Assembly (NCBI GenBank): GCA_019751755.1 | Contig: JAIENA010000052.1 | Coordinates: 1-64,000, forward strand | DNA length: 64,000 nt | Reading direction: 5' to 3' | DNA from: Burkholderiaceae bacterium | GTDB taxonomy: Bacteria; Pseudomonadota; Gammaproteobacteria; Burkholderiales; Burkholderiaceae_D | In this document: one piece after another, positions 1 to 8,912 of the stretch | How the letters are laid out: each line of letters begins with the position of its first letter | Position numbering within the stretch: position 1 is the first letter of the stretch | The notes under the pieces: generated by a model | Seen by the model: only the letters and a program-made list of their open reading frames with translations | What the model was told of the DNA's origin: nothing | Databases searched by the model: none | Translations under genes and position numbers: made by a program

Positions 1-723
1 ATGACGACCCTGCAAGTGAGCGGTTTGACGACCCAGCAACTGTCGGCCTCGTTTGGCACCCGGCAAGTGGCCGCGCTGCAATCGGCGCACATTGCCGCGT
101 TCAGCAGTACGCAATTCCGCGCCTTGCCGAGCGACGCGATTTCCGCCTTGAATACGTCGTCGCTGCAAGGCTTGCGCACCAATATGCTGGCCGCGCTGAC
201 CGCGCAGCAATTGGGCGGCATGACTTTGGAACAGGTGGCGGCGCTGGCCACCTGGCAAATCGGCGCCCTGAGCGCGGAAGCCTGGACCGGCCTGACGCCG
301 GACCAGATCGCTGCGCTGACCGTGGCACAGGCGCAATCGCTGCGCTTCAAGCACTTGTTCGCGCTGGCTGTCAATGGCACGCTGGGCGCGCTGGAAACCC
401 AGGATGTGGCGGTGCTGGCCACCAGCGAGCTGGCCCAGTTGGCGCCGTTCCACTTGAACTTGCTAACGGAGGAACAGATCACCGCCATGACCACGCTGCA
501 GTTCCGTGCCTTGAGTTCCACCGCGCTGACCGGCTTTAGCGGCAGCCAGATTGCCGCGATCGAGACGCGCGACCTGGCAGTGCTGCCGCTGGCCAACTTC
601 AGGCAATTCGATGAAGAGCAGATGGCGTCGCTGACGCTGGACCAAATCGCCGCCTTGCGTTCCGACCAGGTGTGTGTGTTGAATCCGCGCCAGGTGCTGT
701 CGCTGACGGCCGCGCAAATCAGC
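1..723 (+). repeat. Octad-repeat array (24-base coding period), partial
   Basis: Thirty tandem units: 28 of eight residues (the first cut at its first residue by the window edge) and two of nine (ASFGTRQVA and ALAVNGTLG). Marker units of the type A-[LI]-E-T-x-D-[VL]-A occur at about residues 131 and 187, exactly seven units apart. The preceding marker-like pair ALNTSSLQ-GLRTNMLA is ten units before the first. This is the same 7/10 spacing as in the array at 39,752-48,214. Leu at position 2, Thr/Ser at 3-4 and Gln at 6 dominate, but units are more diverged than in the large paralogue. Confidence 0.85.
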
Positions 724-1431
724 GCATTCAAGCAACCGTTCTATACCCCGGTGGTGCTGGATCTCGATGGCAACGGCATCGACACCGTGGGCGTTGACGC
801 GGGCGTGCGCTTTGATATGCAAGCGGACGGCTACCCGGTGGCGACCGGCTGGGTCGGCGGAAAGGACGGCTTGCTGACGCTGGATCGCAATGGCGACGGC
901 GCCATCACCAGCGGCGCCGAATTGTTTGGCGCCAGCACGCCATTGCAGGGCGGTGGCCAGGCGGCCAACGGTTACCAGGCCATGGCGGATCTGGACAGCA
1001 ATGCCGATGGCGCCTTGACGGCGGCCGACAGCGCGTGGCAACAGTTGCGCGTGTGGACGGACAACAACGGTGACGGTGTCAGCGAGGCGTCCGAACTGCA
1101 CACGCTGGCGTCGCTGAAGATTGCCCGCATCGGGCTCGATGCGCGCGCCACGCTGGCATCGAGCAATGGCAACATCGTTGGCCTGATGTCTTCGTACCTG
1201 CTGGAAGACGGCACCCGGCGCGACAGCGCCGACGTGTGGTTTGCCGGCCGTGCGCAGGAGTTGCCGCAAGCCGGTCTGGCCACCGGCGTGGCAAGCCTGG
1301 CGCGGGCCCTGGCCGAATATGCGCACAGCTTGCCGGCGCCGGGCACGGCGGCGCAGTCGGACGCGGAAACGCTGCGACTGCGGGCCTTGCAGTCCGATGC
1401 GGCAGCGGGCTGGCTGGCCGCGCCGAAGTAA
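1..1431 (+). CDS. Giant octad-repeat T1SS-type surface protein, C-terminal part (partial)
   Basis: This is the C-terminal 476 residues of a larger protein. The frame is open from base 1, and the first Met lies inside a repeat, so the true start is upstream of the window. Residues 1-241 are 30 units of an octad repeat (consensus A-L-T-[TS]-x-Q-[IVL]-x), two of them nine residues long. From about residue 251 follows a module with Asp/Asn/Gly-rich loops (LDLDGNGID, LDRNGDGAI, LDSNADGAL, DNNGDGVS), typical of Ca-binding tails of type I secreted proteins. It ends in GWLAAPK, close to the GWLTVPNK end of the 3,093-residue paralogue at 38,951-48,232. The T1SS ABC and adaptor genes follow 206 bases later, so it is the likely substrate. 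I do not recognise a named family for the octads. Surface or adhesin function is inferred. Confidence 0.85.
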   Translation: MTTLQVSGLTTQQLSASFGTRQVAALQSAHIAAFSSTQFRALPSDAISALNTSSLQGLRTNMLAALTAQQLGGMTLEQVAALATWQIGALSAEAWTGLTPDQIAALTVAQAQSLRFKHLFALAVNGTLGALETQDVAVLATSELAQLAPFHLNLLTEEQITAMTTLQFRALSSTALTGFSGSQIAAIETRDLAVLPLANFRQFDEEQMASLTLDQIAALRSDQVCVLNPRQVLSLTAAQISAFKQPFYTPVVLDLDGNGIDTVGVDAGVRFDMQADGYPVATGWVGGKDGLLTLDRNGDGAITSGAELFGASTPLQGGGQAANGYQAMADLDSNADGALTAADSAWQQLRVWTDNNGDGVSEASELHTLASLKIARIGLDARATLASSNGNIVGLMSSYLLEDGTRRDSADVWFAGRAQELPQAGLATGVASLARALAEYAHSLPAPGTAAQSDAETLRLRALQSDAAAGWLAAPK

Positions 1432-1500
1432 GCGGCGTATCCATTGCGGCGGCGCGGAACCGATCAACGCCGCTGCAACGCTGCTTCAACCCCGGCTAAA

Positions 1501-1525
1501 GCGGCAGGACAGCCCGTTCTGCCGC
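1501..1525 (+). terminator. Possible weak terminator hairpin after the partial repeat gene
   Basis: Nine-base arms GCGGCAGGA and TTCTGCCGC (one G-T pair) enclose a seven-base loop, 70 bases after the stop codon. No uridine run follows, so it may only be a pause or RNA-stability hairpin. The rest of 1432-1637 shows no gene; TAGAAT at 1571-1576 could be a -10 element for the ABC gene but has no convincing -35. Confidence 0.3.
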
Positions 1526-1637
1526 GTTGTTCCGGGCTTTGAAAAAGCGCCGGTGCCCACTGCTCTGGGGTAGAATCCAAAGGCGTGTGCATCTTGCAAA
1601 GATGCAACTCGCGCTTTCCACATGCTCAAGCGAATCG

Positions 1638-3782
1638 ATGCACGATAAATTCCCCCATACTGCCATCCAATGCCTGACGGCGATCGCGCAGCACCATGGC
1701 TTGCAGATCAATCCGGAACGGCTGATCGACGAATACGCGCTGGGCGCGGAAGAACCGCGCGACACCTTGCTGCTGCGCATAGCCAATGACATCGGCCTGA
1801 AAGCCAAAGCGGGGCACCTGACGTGGGACGGCCTCGCGGCACAGGACGGCGTGTTCCCGCTGATGGCGCGCCTGCAAGATGGCAACATGGTGATCGTGGT
1901 CGGCGTCAAGCGCGACGGCGATAGCACCCTGGTGGCGGTCTTGAACCCCGTCAACAGCCAGGCCGGCATCATACTGGTGCCGCAAGCCGACTTTTGCGCG
2001 CGCTGGCAGGGCGAGGTGCTGTTCCTCAAGCGCCAGCATAAATTGACCGACCCCAACCAGCCGTTCGGGCTGCGCTGGTTTATCCCGGAAATCCTCAAGC
2101 AAAAGGCGGCGTTCCGCGACATCTTCATTGCCGCCGTGGCCATGCACGTACTGGGGATGGCGTCGCCGATCTTTTTCCAGCTCGTCATCGACAAGGTGTT
2201 GACGCACCAGGCCGTCACGACCTTATGGGTGCTGGCGGCGGGTATCGTGCTGGCGCTGGTGTTCGATGCCGCGTTTGGTTTCCTGCGGCAAATGCTGACG
2301 CTGGGCGCGTCCAACAAGATCGATATGCGGCTGACGCGGCGCGTGTTTTCGCACTTGCTGTCGTTGCCGATTGATTACTTTGAAAGCCATACGGCCGGCG
2401 TCATCACGCGCCACATGCAGCAGCTGGAAAAGATCCGCAACTTCCTGACCGGCCGCCTGTTCTTTACCGGCCTGGACTTGATTGCCCTGTTCATCTTCCT
2501 GCCGATCCTGTTCAGCTATTCCATCAAGCTGGCCATGATCGTGCTGGCGTTCACGGCGCTGATTGCCGCCATCGTGGCCGCCATGGTGCCGGCCTACCAG
2601 CGCCGCCTGAACGCGCTGTACGCGGCCGAAGGGCAGCGCCAGGGTATGCTGGTGGAAACCATCCACGGCATGCGTACCGTGAAAGCGCTGGCGATTGAAC
2701 CGTCGCAGCGCCGCAGCTGGGACCAGCGCTCGGCCGAAGCCATCACCATGCACTTCCGGGTCGGCCAGATCTCCATCGCCGGCAACGCCATCACCGATTT
2801 CCTCGGCAAACTGATGCCGATCGTGATCATCGTGCTGGGCGCGCAAGACGTGTTCGACAACACCCTGTCGGTCGGTGCGCTGATTGCCTTCCAGATGCTG
2901 TCGCAGCGCGTCACGCAGCCGCTGATCGCGCTGGTGGGCCTGGTCAATGAATACCAGGAAACCGCGTTGTCGGTGAAAATGCTGGGCGAAGTCATGAACC
3001 GCGCGCCGGAAGGCCGCTCCGGCGCGGGCGGACTGCGCCCGATCCTGAACGGCGAAATCCGCTTCGACGACGTGACGTTCCGCTATCCCGGTTCGCCCAA
3101 CATGGCGCTGGACCGCACCACGTTTACGATCCAGCCCGGCACCGTGGTCGGCATCGTGGGCCGTTCCGGTTCCGGCAAGACCACCTTGACCAAGGTGATC
3201 CAGGGCTTGTATGCGGTCCAGGAAGGCATCGTGCGCTTTGATGGCATCGACGCCCGCGAAATTGAATTGCCGCACCTGCGGCGCCAGATTGGTGTGGTGT
3301 TGCAGGAAAACTTCCTGTTCCGCGGCACGGTGCGCGAAAACCTGATCGTCACCAAGCCGGACGCCACCTTCGAGGAAATCACCGAGGCCGCCGCCGCCGC
3401 CGGGGCCGATGAGTTTATCGAACGCTTGCCGAACGGCTACGACACCATGCTGGAAGAAAACGCCACCAACTTGTCGGGTGGCCAGAAGCAGCGGCTGTCG
3501 ATTGCGCGCTCGCTGCTGGCCAAGCCGCGTATCCTGATTTTGGACGAAGCGGCCTCGGCACTAGACCCGGAAAGCGAAGCCATCTTCATCAAGAACCTGT
3601 CACGCATCGCCGTGGGCCGGACCGTGGTGATGATTTCACACCGCCTGTCGACGCTGGTCAATGCCGATGCCATCCTGGTCATGCAGCGCGGTCGCCTGGT
3701 CGACTCCGGCCGTCACCAGGACTTGCTCAAGACCAGCGACACCTACCAGCATTTGTGGAACCAGCAGACCAGCCACCTGTAA
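1638..3782 (+). CDS. Type I secretion ABC transporter/permease (HlyB/LapB type)
   Basis: A 714-residue inner-membrane exporter ATPase that drives one-step secretion of a substrate through an adaptor and a TolC-like channel. Order: an N-terminal C39-peptidase-like domain (about 1-130), six-helix membrane domain (about 155-450), then the ATPase with Walker A GRSGSGKTT near residue 508, signature LSGGQ near 612 and Walker B LILDEAASALD. Where true C39 peptidases have the catalytic Cys, this protein has Thr (HTAIQCL), as in the degenerate HlyB domain, so no leader cleavage is expected. I chose ATG 1638 because HlyB-like homology begins there; the frame is open further upstream but that stretch looks non-coding. 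It is followed closely by its adaptor gene. No TolC-family gene is in the window. Confidence 0.93.
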   Translation: MHDKFPHTAIQCLTAIAQHHGLQINPERLIDEYALGAEEPRDTLLLRIANDIGLKAKAGHLTWDGLAAQDGVFPLMARLQDGNMVIVVGVKRDGDSTLVAVLNPVNSQAGIILVPQADFCARWQGEVLFLKRQHKLTDPNQPFGLRWFIPEILKQKAAFRDIFIAAVAMHVLGMASPIFFQLVIDKVLTHQAVTTLWVLAAGIVLALVFDAAFGFLRQMLTLGASNKIDMRLTRRVFSHLLSLPIDYFESHTAGVITRHMQQLEKIRNFLTGRLFFTGLDLIALFIFLPILFSYSIKLAMIVLAFTALIAAIVAAMVPAYQRRLNALYAAEGQRQGMLVETIHGMRTVKALAIEPSQRRSWDQRSAEAITMHFRVGQISIAGNAITDFLGKLMPIVIIVLGAQDVFDNTLSVGALIAFQMLSQRVTQPLIALVGLVNEYQETALSVKMLGEVMNRAPEGRSGAGGLRPILNGEIRFDDVTFRYPGSPNMALDRTTFTIQPGTVVGIVGRSGSGKTTLTKVIQGLYAVQEGIVRFDGIDAREIELPHLRRQIGVVLQENFLFRGTVRENLIVTKPDATFEEITEAAAAAGADEFIERLPNGYDTMLEENATNLSGGQKQRLSIARSLLAKPRILILDEAASALDPESEAIFIKNLSRIAVGRTVVMISHRLSTLVNADAILVMQRGRLVDSGRHQDLLKTSDTYQHLWNQQTSHL

Positions 3783-3792
3783 GCAACGAGTT

Positions 3793-5154
3793 ATGCAACC
3801 AACCAAACCTTCTGCCGCCAAGGCCCGCGCGGGCGACCAAACGGAAATCGATTTCCTGCCGGACGCGGATGCCATCGAACGCAGTCCGCTGCCCCGTTAT
3901 GTGCGGCTGACGCTGCACGTGCTGGCGTTGGCCCTGTTCTCGTTCATCCTGTGGGCCAGCCTGTCCAAAGTCGAAAAAGTCGTGGTGGCGCATGGCCGCC
4001 TCGTCAATCCGCAACAGAACATCGTGGTCTCGACAATGGAAACGGCCATTGTGAAAACCATCGTGGTGCGCCCAGGGCAGGTGGTCAAGAAAGGCGAGCT
4101 GCTGGCCACGCTGGACCCGACCTTCACGCAAGCCGATGAAACCCAGTTGCGCAACCGCTTGCGCAGCCTCGATACCCAGACCGAAAGTTTGCGATCGGAA
4201 TTGGCCGGCAAGCCGATCCAGGGCCGTGGCAGCAGTGACGCCGACGTGCAATTGCAGGCGCAACTGGCCGGTGAACGGCAAGCCAATTACGAAGCGCAAA
4301 AGCTGCGCATGGAACAAAACGTCGCGCGCTTGCGGGCGGCGATTGAAACCAACCAGCGCGACCAGCAAGTGCTGGCGCAGCGCCACAAATCGCTGGCGGA
4401 AATCGAAGCCATGCAGGAACGGCTGGTGGCGGAAAACTTTGGCGCGAAGATGCAATTGCTGGAAGCGCGCGACCGCCGCCTCGAAGTCGAGCGTTCGATC
4501 GTGGTGGGCCGTAACCGCGATTTGGAAATGCAGCGCGAACTGGGCGGCGCCCAGGCCGAATTGTCGGCCTTTACCCGCAACTGGCGCCAGCGCGCACTGG
4601 AAGACTTGCTGGCCGCCACGCGCGACCGCGACGGCATCAACGAGCAACTGGCCAAGGCCGACTTGCGCAACAAGCTGGTGCAACTGACCGCACCGGCCGA
4701 CGCGGTGGTGCTGGAAATCGGCAAGATCTCGCCAGGGTCGGTGGCGCGCGGCACCGAAGCCATGTTCACCCTGGTGCCACTGAATGCGAAGCTGGAAGCG
4801 GAAGTGCAAATTGATTCGCTCGACGTCGGCAGCATCCGGCGCGGCGACCTGGTGCACGTCAAGCTGGACGCCTTCCCGTACCAGAAGCACGGCATGCTCG
4901 ACGGCAAAGTGGTCACCATCAGCGAAGACTCGTTCAAGCGCGACCAGGTCCGCCCCGGCGAAGGCACCAATGCGTATTACCTGGCCACGGTCGAATGGAG
5001 TCCGGACAGCAAGCTGCGCAAGATGGAGGGCAGCGCGCGTCTGTTGCCGGGCATGACGGTGACCGGTGAAATCGTGGTGGGCAAGCGCTCCGTGATGTCT
5101 TACCTGCTGTGGCCGCTGACCAAGGCGCTGGACGAGTCGCTGCGCGAACCATGA
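3793..5154 (+). CDS. HlyD-family type I secretion periplasmic adaptor
   Basis: A 453-residue membrane fusion protein linking the ABC transporter to an outer-membrane channel. It has a short cytoplasmic N-terminus, one membrane helix at about residues 37-57, a biotinyl-lipoyl half-motif around residues 70-110 (GRLVNPQ...VRPGQVVKKGELLATLD), a long Gln/Glu/Arg-rich coiled-coil hairpin (about 115-290), the second lipoyl half (LTAPADAVVLEI) and a beta-barrel tail ending near VVGKRSVMSYLLWPL. ATG 3793 sits ten bases after the ABC stop, so the two form an operon. Its TGA overlaps the ATG of the next gene (ATGA), coupling the export machine to the sugar genes. Regulation is probably shared with the ABC gene. 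Confidence 0.93.
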   Translation: MQPTKPSAAKARAGDQTEIDFLPDADAIERSPLPRYVRLTLHVLALALFSFILWASLSKVEKVVVAHGRLVNPQQNIVVSTMETAIVKTIVVRPGQVVKKGELLATLDPTFTQADETQLRNRLRSLDTQTESLRSELAGKPIQGRGSSDADVQLQAQLAGERQANYEAQKLRMEQNVARLRAAIETNQRDQQVLAQRHKSLAEIEAMQERLVAENFGAKMQLLEARDRRLEVERSIVVGRNRDLEMQRELGGAQAELSAFTRNWRQRALEDLLAATRDRDGINEQLAKADLRNKLVQLTAPADAVVLEIGKISPGSVARGTEAMFTLVPLNAKLEAEVQIDSLDVGSIRRGDLVHVKLDAFPYQKHGMLDGKVVTISEDSFKRDQVRPGEGTNAYYLATVEWSPDSKLRKMEGSARLLPGMTVTGEIVVGKRSVMSYLLWPLTKALDESLREP

Positions 5155-7064
5155 TCGCAGGGCGTCACACGGTACTGGTGGTGGGCGCCGACAGCCAGGT
5201 CGGCGCGGCGCTGCTGGCGGGCTTGCCGTCAGCGCGCTACGACGTGGCCGGCACGTCGCGCCGGCCGCACAGCGCGGACCGCTATTTTTATGACCTGGCG
5301 CAGCCGGAGCACCAGTTGCCGCTGCACCAGTTCGATACCGTGGTGCTGTGCGCGGCGGTGTCGAACATGGCGCGCTGCGACAACGAACCGGATGTATGCC
5401 GGCGTCTCAACGTCGACCATACCTGCCGCCTGATCGGCGACGCCGTGGCGGCCGGCTGTTATGTCGTGTTCCTGTCTTCCAATACCGTGTTCGATGGCAG
5501 CCAGCCGTTTTATGCGCCGCATGATCCGGTGGCGCCGCTGAACAATTACGGCCGCTTCAAGCTGGCCGTCGAGCAGTATATTGCCGCCCTGCCGGCCGGT
5601 CCCGGTGCCGGTGCCGCCGCCGTGCTGCGCCTGTCCAAAGTCATTACCGCCGATGCGCCGTTTATCGTCAACTGGGAGCGCGCCGCCGCCGCCGGCGAAG
5701 CGGTGCGCGCCTTCAGCAACAAGCTGCTGTCACCGATCGCGCTGGAGCAGGTGGTGGCCGGCATCGCCACCATGATCGACTGGCGCCAGGATGGCCTCTA
5801 CCACTTGGCCGGTGACGAAGAATTGTCGTATGCCGATTTTGCGCGCCGCCATTTCGCGGCCGACCCCGTCAAATTGCAACTGGTCGACGCGGTGGCCGAT
5901 CCGTCGGCCCAGCGTGTCTTGCATAACTCCCTGAGGACCCATATGCCGAACCAATGCCATGCCTGCCACCAGCACGCGCTGCATCCGATCGCCGCACCGC
6001 ACACATCAAGCTCCGTCACCTCCGATTGCCGCCCGTGGCCGCATCCGATTGCGCTGGCGGTGTGCGGCGCCTGCGGCCTGGTGCAAAAGCGCAATACCCC
6101 GGAATACCGGCAGCAGTGCGACGAGATTTATCGCTCGTATGCGATTTATAAGCAAAGCGATGGCGCGGAACAGGCCGTGTTTACCGCGCAGGGCACGGAA
6201 TTCGCCCGTTCCGACCGCATCATCGACTGGCTGGAGCGCGCTACGCCGCTGGCCGGTGGTGGTGACTTGCTGGAGATCGGCTGCGGCAACGGTTCGTTCC
6301 TGCGCAAATACAGCGCGCGCCAGCCTGGCTGGCAATTGCTGGGCACCGAGTTCGACCGCAAGAACCAGCCGCTGATCGAAGCGATTCCCAATGCGGCCTT
6401 CTATTGCGGCGACCTGTCGCAACTCGAGCGCAAGTTCGACCTGATCGTCGCGATCCACCTGCTGGAACATATCTTCGACCCGTTGCAATTGCTGCGCCAA
6501 TGCGCCGAGCACTTGAACCCGGGCGGCCGCATCTTTATCCAGGTGCCGAACGTCAAGGAATCGCCGTTCGACCTGCTGATTGCCGACCACGTTTCGCATT
6601 TCTCGATTGAATCGCTGACCGCACTGTTGAACACGGCGGGCTTTGACATCCTGGCGGTGTCGGACACCAATATCGCCAAGGAATTGTCGCTGCTGGTGCA
6701 GCCGCGTCCGGCGACGCCGGCGATCGACGTGGCGCCGTGGAGCGCGCTGCTGGGCGACTACCTGGCGTTCTTTGCCGAACTGAAAAATGCCCCGTTGCCG
6801 GACGGCGCGCCGGTCGGCATCTTTGGCTCGTCGATTTCCGCCACCTGGCTGGCCAGCGAATTGGCGGGGCGCATCAGCTTCTTTGTCGATGAAGACAGCA
6901 ACCGCATCGGCAAGCAGCACATGGACTTGCCGATTGTCGGCCTGGACGGGATCCCGGCCGGCGCCACCGTGCTGCTGCCGATGAACCCGAAAATCGCGAA
7001 AGCCATCGCGGCGCGCCTGGCGCCGCGCCAGATCCAGTTTGTTTTGCCTGCCGATACCGAATAA
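5151..7064 (+). CDS. Bifunctional sugar-nucleotide reductase (RmlD-like SDR) fused to a SAM C-methyltransferase
   Basis: A 637-residue two-enzyme fusion. Residues 1-260 are an RmlD-like SDR domain with a VVGADSQVG nucleotide loop and the Tyr-x3-Lys pair in NNYGRFK. After residue 265 comes a sugar C-methyltransferase: a Cys/His zinc-type N-lobe (CHACHQHALH ... CGACGLVQ), a SAM-binding domain (LLEIGCGNGSF), and the C-terminal domain usual in the TylC3/NovU family. The start ATG overlaps the adaptor stop. An in-frame ATG at 5943, exactly at the junction and preceded by GAGG six bases upstream, could allow separate translation of the methyltransferase. The combination suggests making a 4-reduced, C-methyl-branched deoxysugar, but the substrate is not known. 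No membrane segment is seen. Confidence 0.85.
   Translation: MIAGRHTVLVVGADSQVGAALLAGLPSARYDVAGTSRRPHSADRYFYDLAQPEHQLPLHQFDTVVLCAAVSNMARCDNEPDVCRRLNVDHTCRLIGDAVAAGCYVVFLSSNTVFDGSQPFYAPHDPVAPLNNYGRFKLAVEQYIAALPAGPGAGAAAVLRLSKVITADAPFIVNWERAAAAGEAVRAFSNKLLSPIALEQVVAGIATMIDWRQDGLYHLAGDEELSYADFARRHFAADPVKLQLVDAVADPSAQRVLHNSLRTHMPNQCHACHQHALHPIAAPHTSSSVTSDCRPWPHPIALAVCGACGLVQKRNTPEYRQQCDEIYRSYAIYKQSDGAEQAVFTAQGTEFARSDRIIDWLERATPLAGGGDLLEIGCGNGSFLRKYSARQPGWQLLGTEFDRKNQPLIEAIPNAAFYCGDLSQLERKFDLIVAIHLLEHIFDPLQLLRQCAEHLNPGGRIFIQVPNVKESPFDLLIADHVSHFSIESLTALLNTAGFDILAVSDTNIAKELSLLVQPRPATPAIDVAPWSALLGDYLAFFAELKNAPLPDGAPVGIFGSSISATWLASELAGRISFFVDEDSNRIGKQHMDLPIVGLDGIPAGATVLLPMNPKIAKAIAARLAPRQIQFVLPADTE
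5933..5945 (+). promoter_or_regulatory. Internal ribosome binding site and in-frame ATG at the SDR/methyltransferase junction
   Basis: GAGG at 5933-5936 lies six bases before ATG 5943-5945. That ATG opens the methyltransferase half of the fused frame (MPNQCHACH). It may be a relic of a former separate gene or a live internal start yielding a 373-residue enzyme. Confidence 0.4.
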
Positions 7065-7080
7065 ACGAAGGAGATTTCCC

Positions 7081-8229
7081 ATGTCAGAAGTTGTGCCAGC
7101 GGCAGAACACAATCCGTACGCGGCGCTGCACGCCACCCTGGACAAAATGATGGACGATACGGTGCGCATCCCCGGCACCAAGGCCTGGATTTTGTTGTGC
7201 GGCTATGCGATCGGTGAAACCGCCGAAGTGTGCGGCTTTGCCGATGCCTTCGTCAAAGAACATGGCCACGGCATTATCCTGGTCTGCACCGAAAAGCACG
7301 CGGCGCTGGCGCGCATGTATGCGCACCGCTTCCTGAAAGTCGTGCTGGCCAGCGATGATTTAATGCGCGCCATGTTGCGCAGCAATTACATCGACCACAA
7401 CCGTTTCGAGCCCGATTACCCGCTCAGCGCCTGCTGGATCGACCGCGGCTTTGGCCAGTCGGACGGCATCAAGTACATGTGGCGCTACCCGGAGCGCGGT
7501 GGCATCAGTGAAACCGACATGATGCGCTTCGTGCTGCGCCTGCCGTGGAACGCGAAAATGGACCCGCCCGTGATCAGCGACGAGGCCCAGGAACGGGCCT
7601 GGCAACTGGGCCGCGAAGCGGGCATCCGCCTCGGCCGTTCGGTCCTGCTATGCCCGATTAATAACTCGGCCAAGAAGTTCCCCACCGTGTTCTGGGTGGC
7701 GGTGGCGGACCGCCTGAAAGAGCTGGGTTACACGGTGCTGACCAATATGGGCGGCTGGAAGCCGCACAATGGTCTGGACACGATGCCGATCCCCGGCACC
7801 ATCCCGGTGGACTTGCCGATCGATACCGTGATCCCGTTTATCCACCTGTGCGGGCGCGTGATTACCGGCACCAATGGCATGTCGTTCCTGATCATGCTGG
7901 GCGGCTTGAAGACCTTTAAAATGACGCAATTGCTGCCGACGTCGAAGGAAGTCAGCAACGAGCACTCGTCGCTGGGCTTCCGTGCACCGACTTACCAGGA
8001 TGGCTCGGCCATGATCGCGTCGTACCACTACATGTCGCCGGAACTGGTGCTGGACTCGCCGCTCAATGAATTCATGATTGCCTACGACGAATCGCCGGAA
8101 GAATTGCAGCGCCTGGGGCGCGTGGTGGCCGAGCAGGATACCAGCGACAAGGCGTCGTTCATGCGCCTGGCCGGCAATGGCCAGCCCTTTATCGAAGCGC
8201 ATGCCAAGTGGCTGCGCGATATGGTGTAA
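7081..8229 (+). CDS. Putative glycosyltransferase (weakly GT9/heptosyltransferase-like), soluble
   Basis: A 382-residue protein starting at ATG 7081 with a strong AAGGAG seven bases upstream. It has no signal peptide or membrane segment. The second half has the rhythm of GT-B transferases of the ADP-heptose:LPS family: a strand-loop [15 protein letters not shown], then [18 protein letters not shown], then [18 protein letters not shown], which resembles the GT9 nucleotide-sugar loop. Overall similarity is weak, so the transferase call is inferred from this pattern and from the neighbours: an SDR-methyltransferase upstream and an acetyltransferase ten bases downstream. The acceptor may be a protein or another sugar. 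Confidence 0.5.
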   Translation: MSEVVPAAEHNPYAALHATLDKMMDDTVRIPGTKAWILLCGYAIGETAEVCGFADAFVKEHGHGIILVCTEKHAALARMYAHRFLKVVLASDDLMRAMLRSNYIDHNRFEPDYPLSACWIDRGFGQSDGIKYMWRYPERGGISETDMMRFVLRLPWNAKMDPPVISDEAQERAWQLGREAGIRLGRSVLLCPINNSAKKFPTVFWVAVADRLKELGYTVLTNMGGWKPHNGLDTMPIPGTIPVDLPIDTVIPFIHLCGRVITGTNGMSFLIMLGGLKTFKMTQLLPTSKEVSNEHSSLGFRAPTYQDGSAMIASYHYMSPELVLDSPLNEFMIAYDESPEELQRLGRVVAEQDTSDKASFMRLAGNGQPFIEAHAKWLRDMV

Positions 8230-8239
8230 GGAGCGCGCC

Positions 8240-8902
8240 ATGCTGTTCAGCGAGAGTAATCCAGGTCCGGGCATGGCCGTGTACGACGGCGCGCTGCGGC
8301 TGGCAGTGGGCGCCACCGTGGCGCGGGTCGAGTCACCCGGCCATCTGGTGCTCGACAAACACTCGGTGGTCACGCGCAGCACGCTGGGCAAGTATTTCGG
8401 CCTGGGCTGCTTTTCGTATGTGACCAATGCCGACATCGGGCGCTATTGCACATTTGGTTCGCGCGTCTCGGTGGGCGCGTTTTCGCATCCGACCGACTGG
8501 CTGTCGATCAGTGAATTCCAGTACCGCGACACCGCCAACGTGTATGGCGAGTCGATTATCGACGCGGGCGTCAACACCGCGCCGCAGCATGCGCGCACGC
8601 AAATCGGCAACGACGTCTGGATGGGCGATAACGTCTGCATCCGCCACGGCGTCACCATCGGCCATGGCGCGGTGATCGGCCTCGGCTCCGTGGTGACCAA
8701 GGATGTGCCGCCGTATGCGATCGCGGTCGGCAATCCGGCGCGCGTGTTGCGCTACCGGTTTGCCCCCGATCTGATTGAACAGTTGCTGGAATCGACGTGG
8801 TGGGAACTGGACATTCCCGACATGCAGGGCATTGATTTTGCCGACGTGCCGGCGGCACTGGCGGAAATCGGGCGGCGCAAGGCCGCCCTCGGTAAAGCGT
8901 AG
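8240..8902 (+). CDS. Left-handed beta-helix acetyltransferase (CatB/LbH type)
   Basis: A 220-residue hexapeptide-repeat acyltransferase. Imperfect hexapeptide turns run from about residue 25 to 180 ([35 protein letters not shown] within them), ending in the [18 protein letters not shown] signature typical of acetyl-CoA-dependent sugar or antibiotic O/N-acetyltransferases. A Lys/His-bearing loop ([10 protein letters not shown]) near the middle probably provides the catalytic His. ATG 8240 follows the previous stop by ten bases and has GGAG just upstream. It likely acetylates a sugar of this locus. It is the last gene of the secretion/sugar operon and converges on the minus-strand operon with only ten bases between. 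Confidence 0.82.
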   Translation: MLFSESNPGPGMAVYDGALRLAVGATVARVESPGHLVLDKHSVVTRSTLGKYFGLGCFSYVTNADIGRYCTFGSRVSVGAFSHPTDWLSISEFQYRDTANVYGESIIDAGVNTAPQHARTQIGNDVWMGDNVCIRHGVTIGHGAVIGLGSVVTKDVPPYAIAVGNPARVLRYRFAPDLIEQLLESTWWELDIPDMQGIDFADVPAALAEIGRRKAALGKA

Positions 8903-8912
8903 ACTTGCCGGC

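Noticed and set aside
1539-1576. Sigma-70 promoter TTGAAA ... TAGAAT before the ABC gene
   Set aside because: The spacer is 26 bases, too long for a normal promoter.
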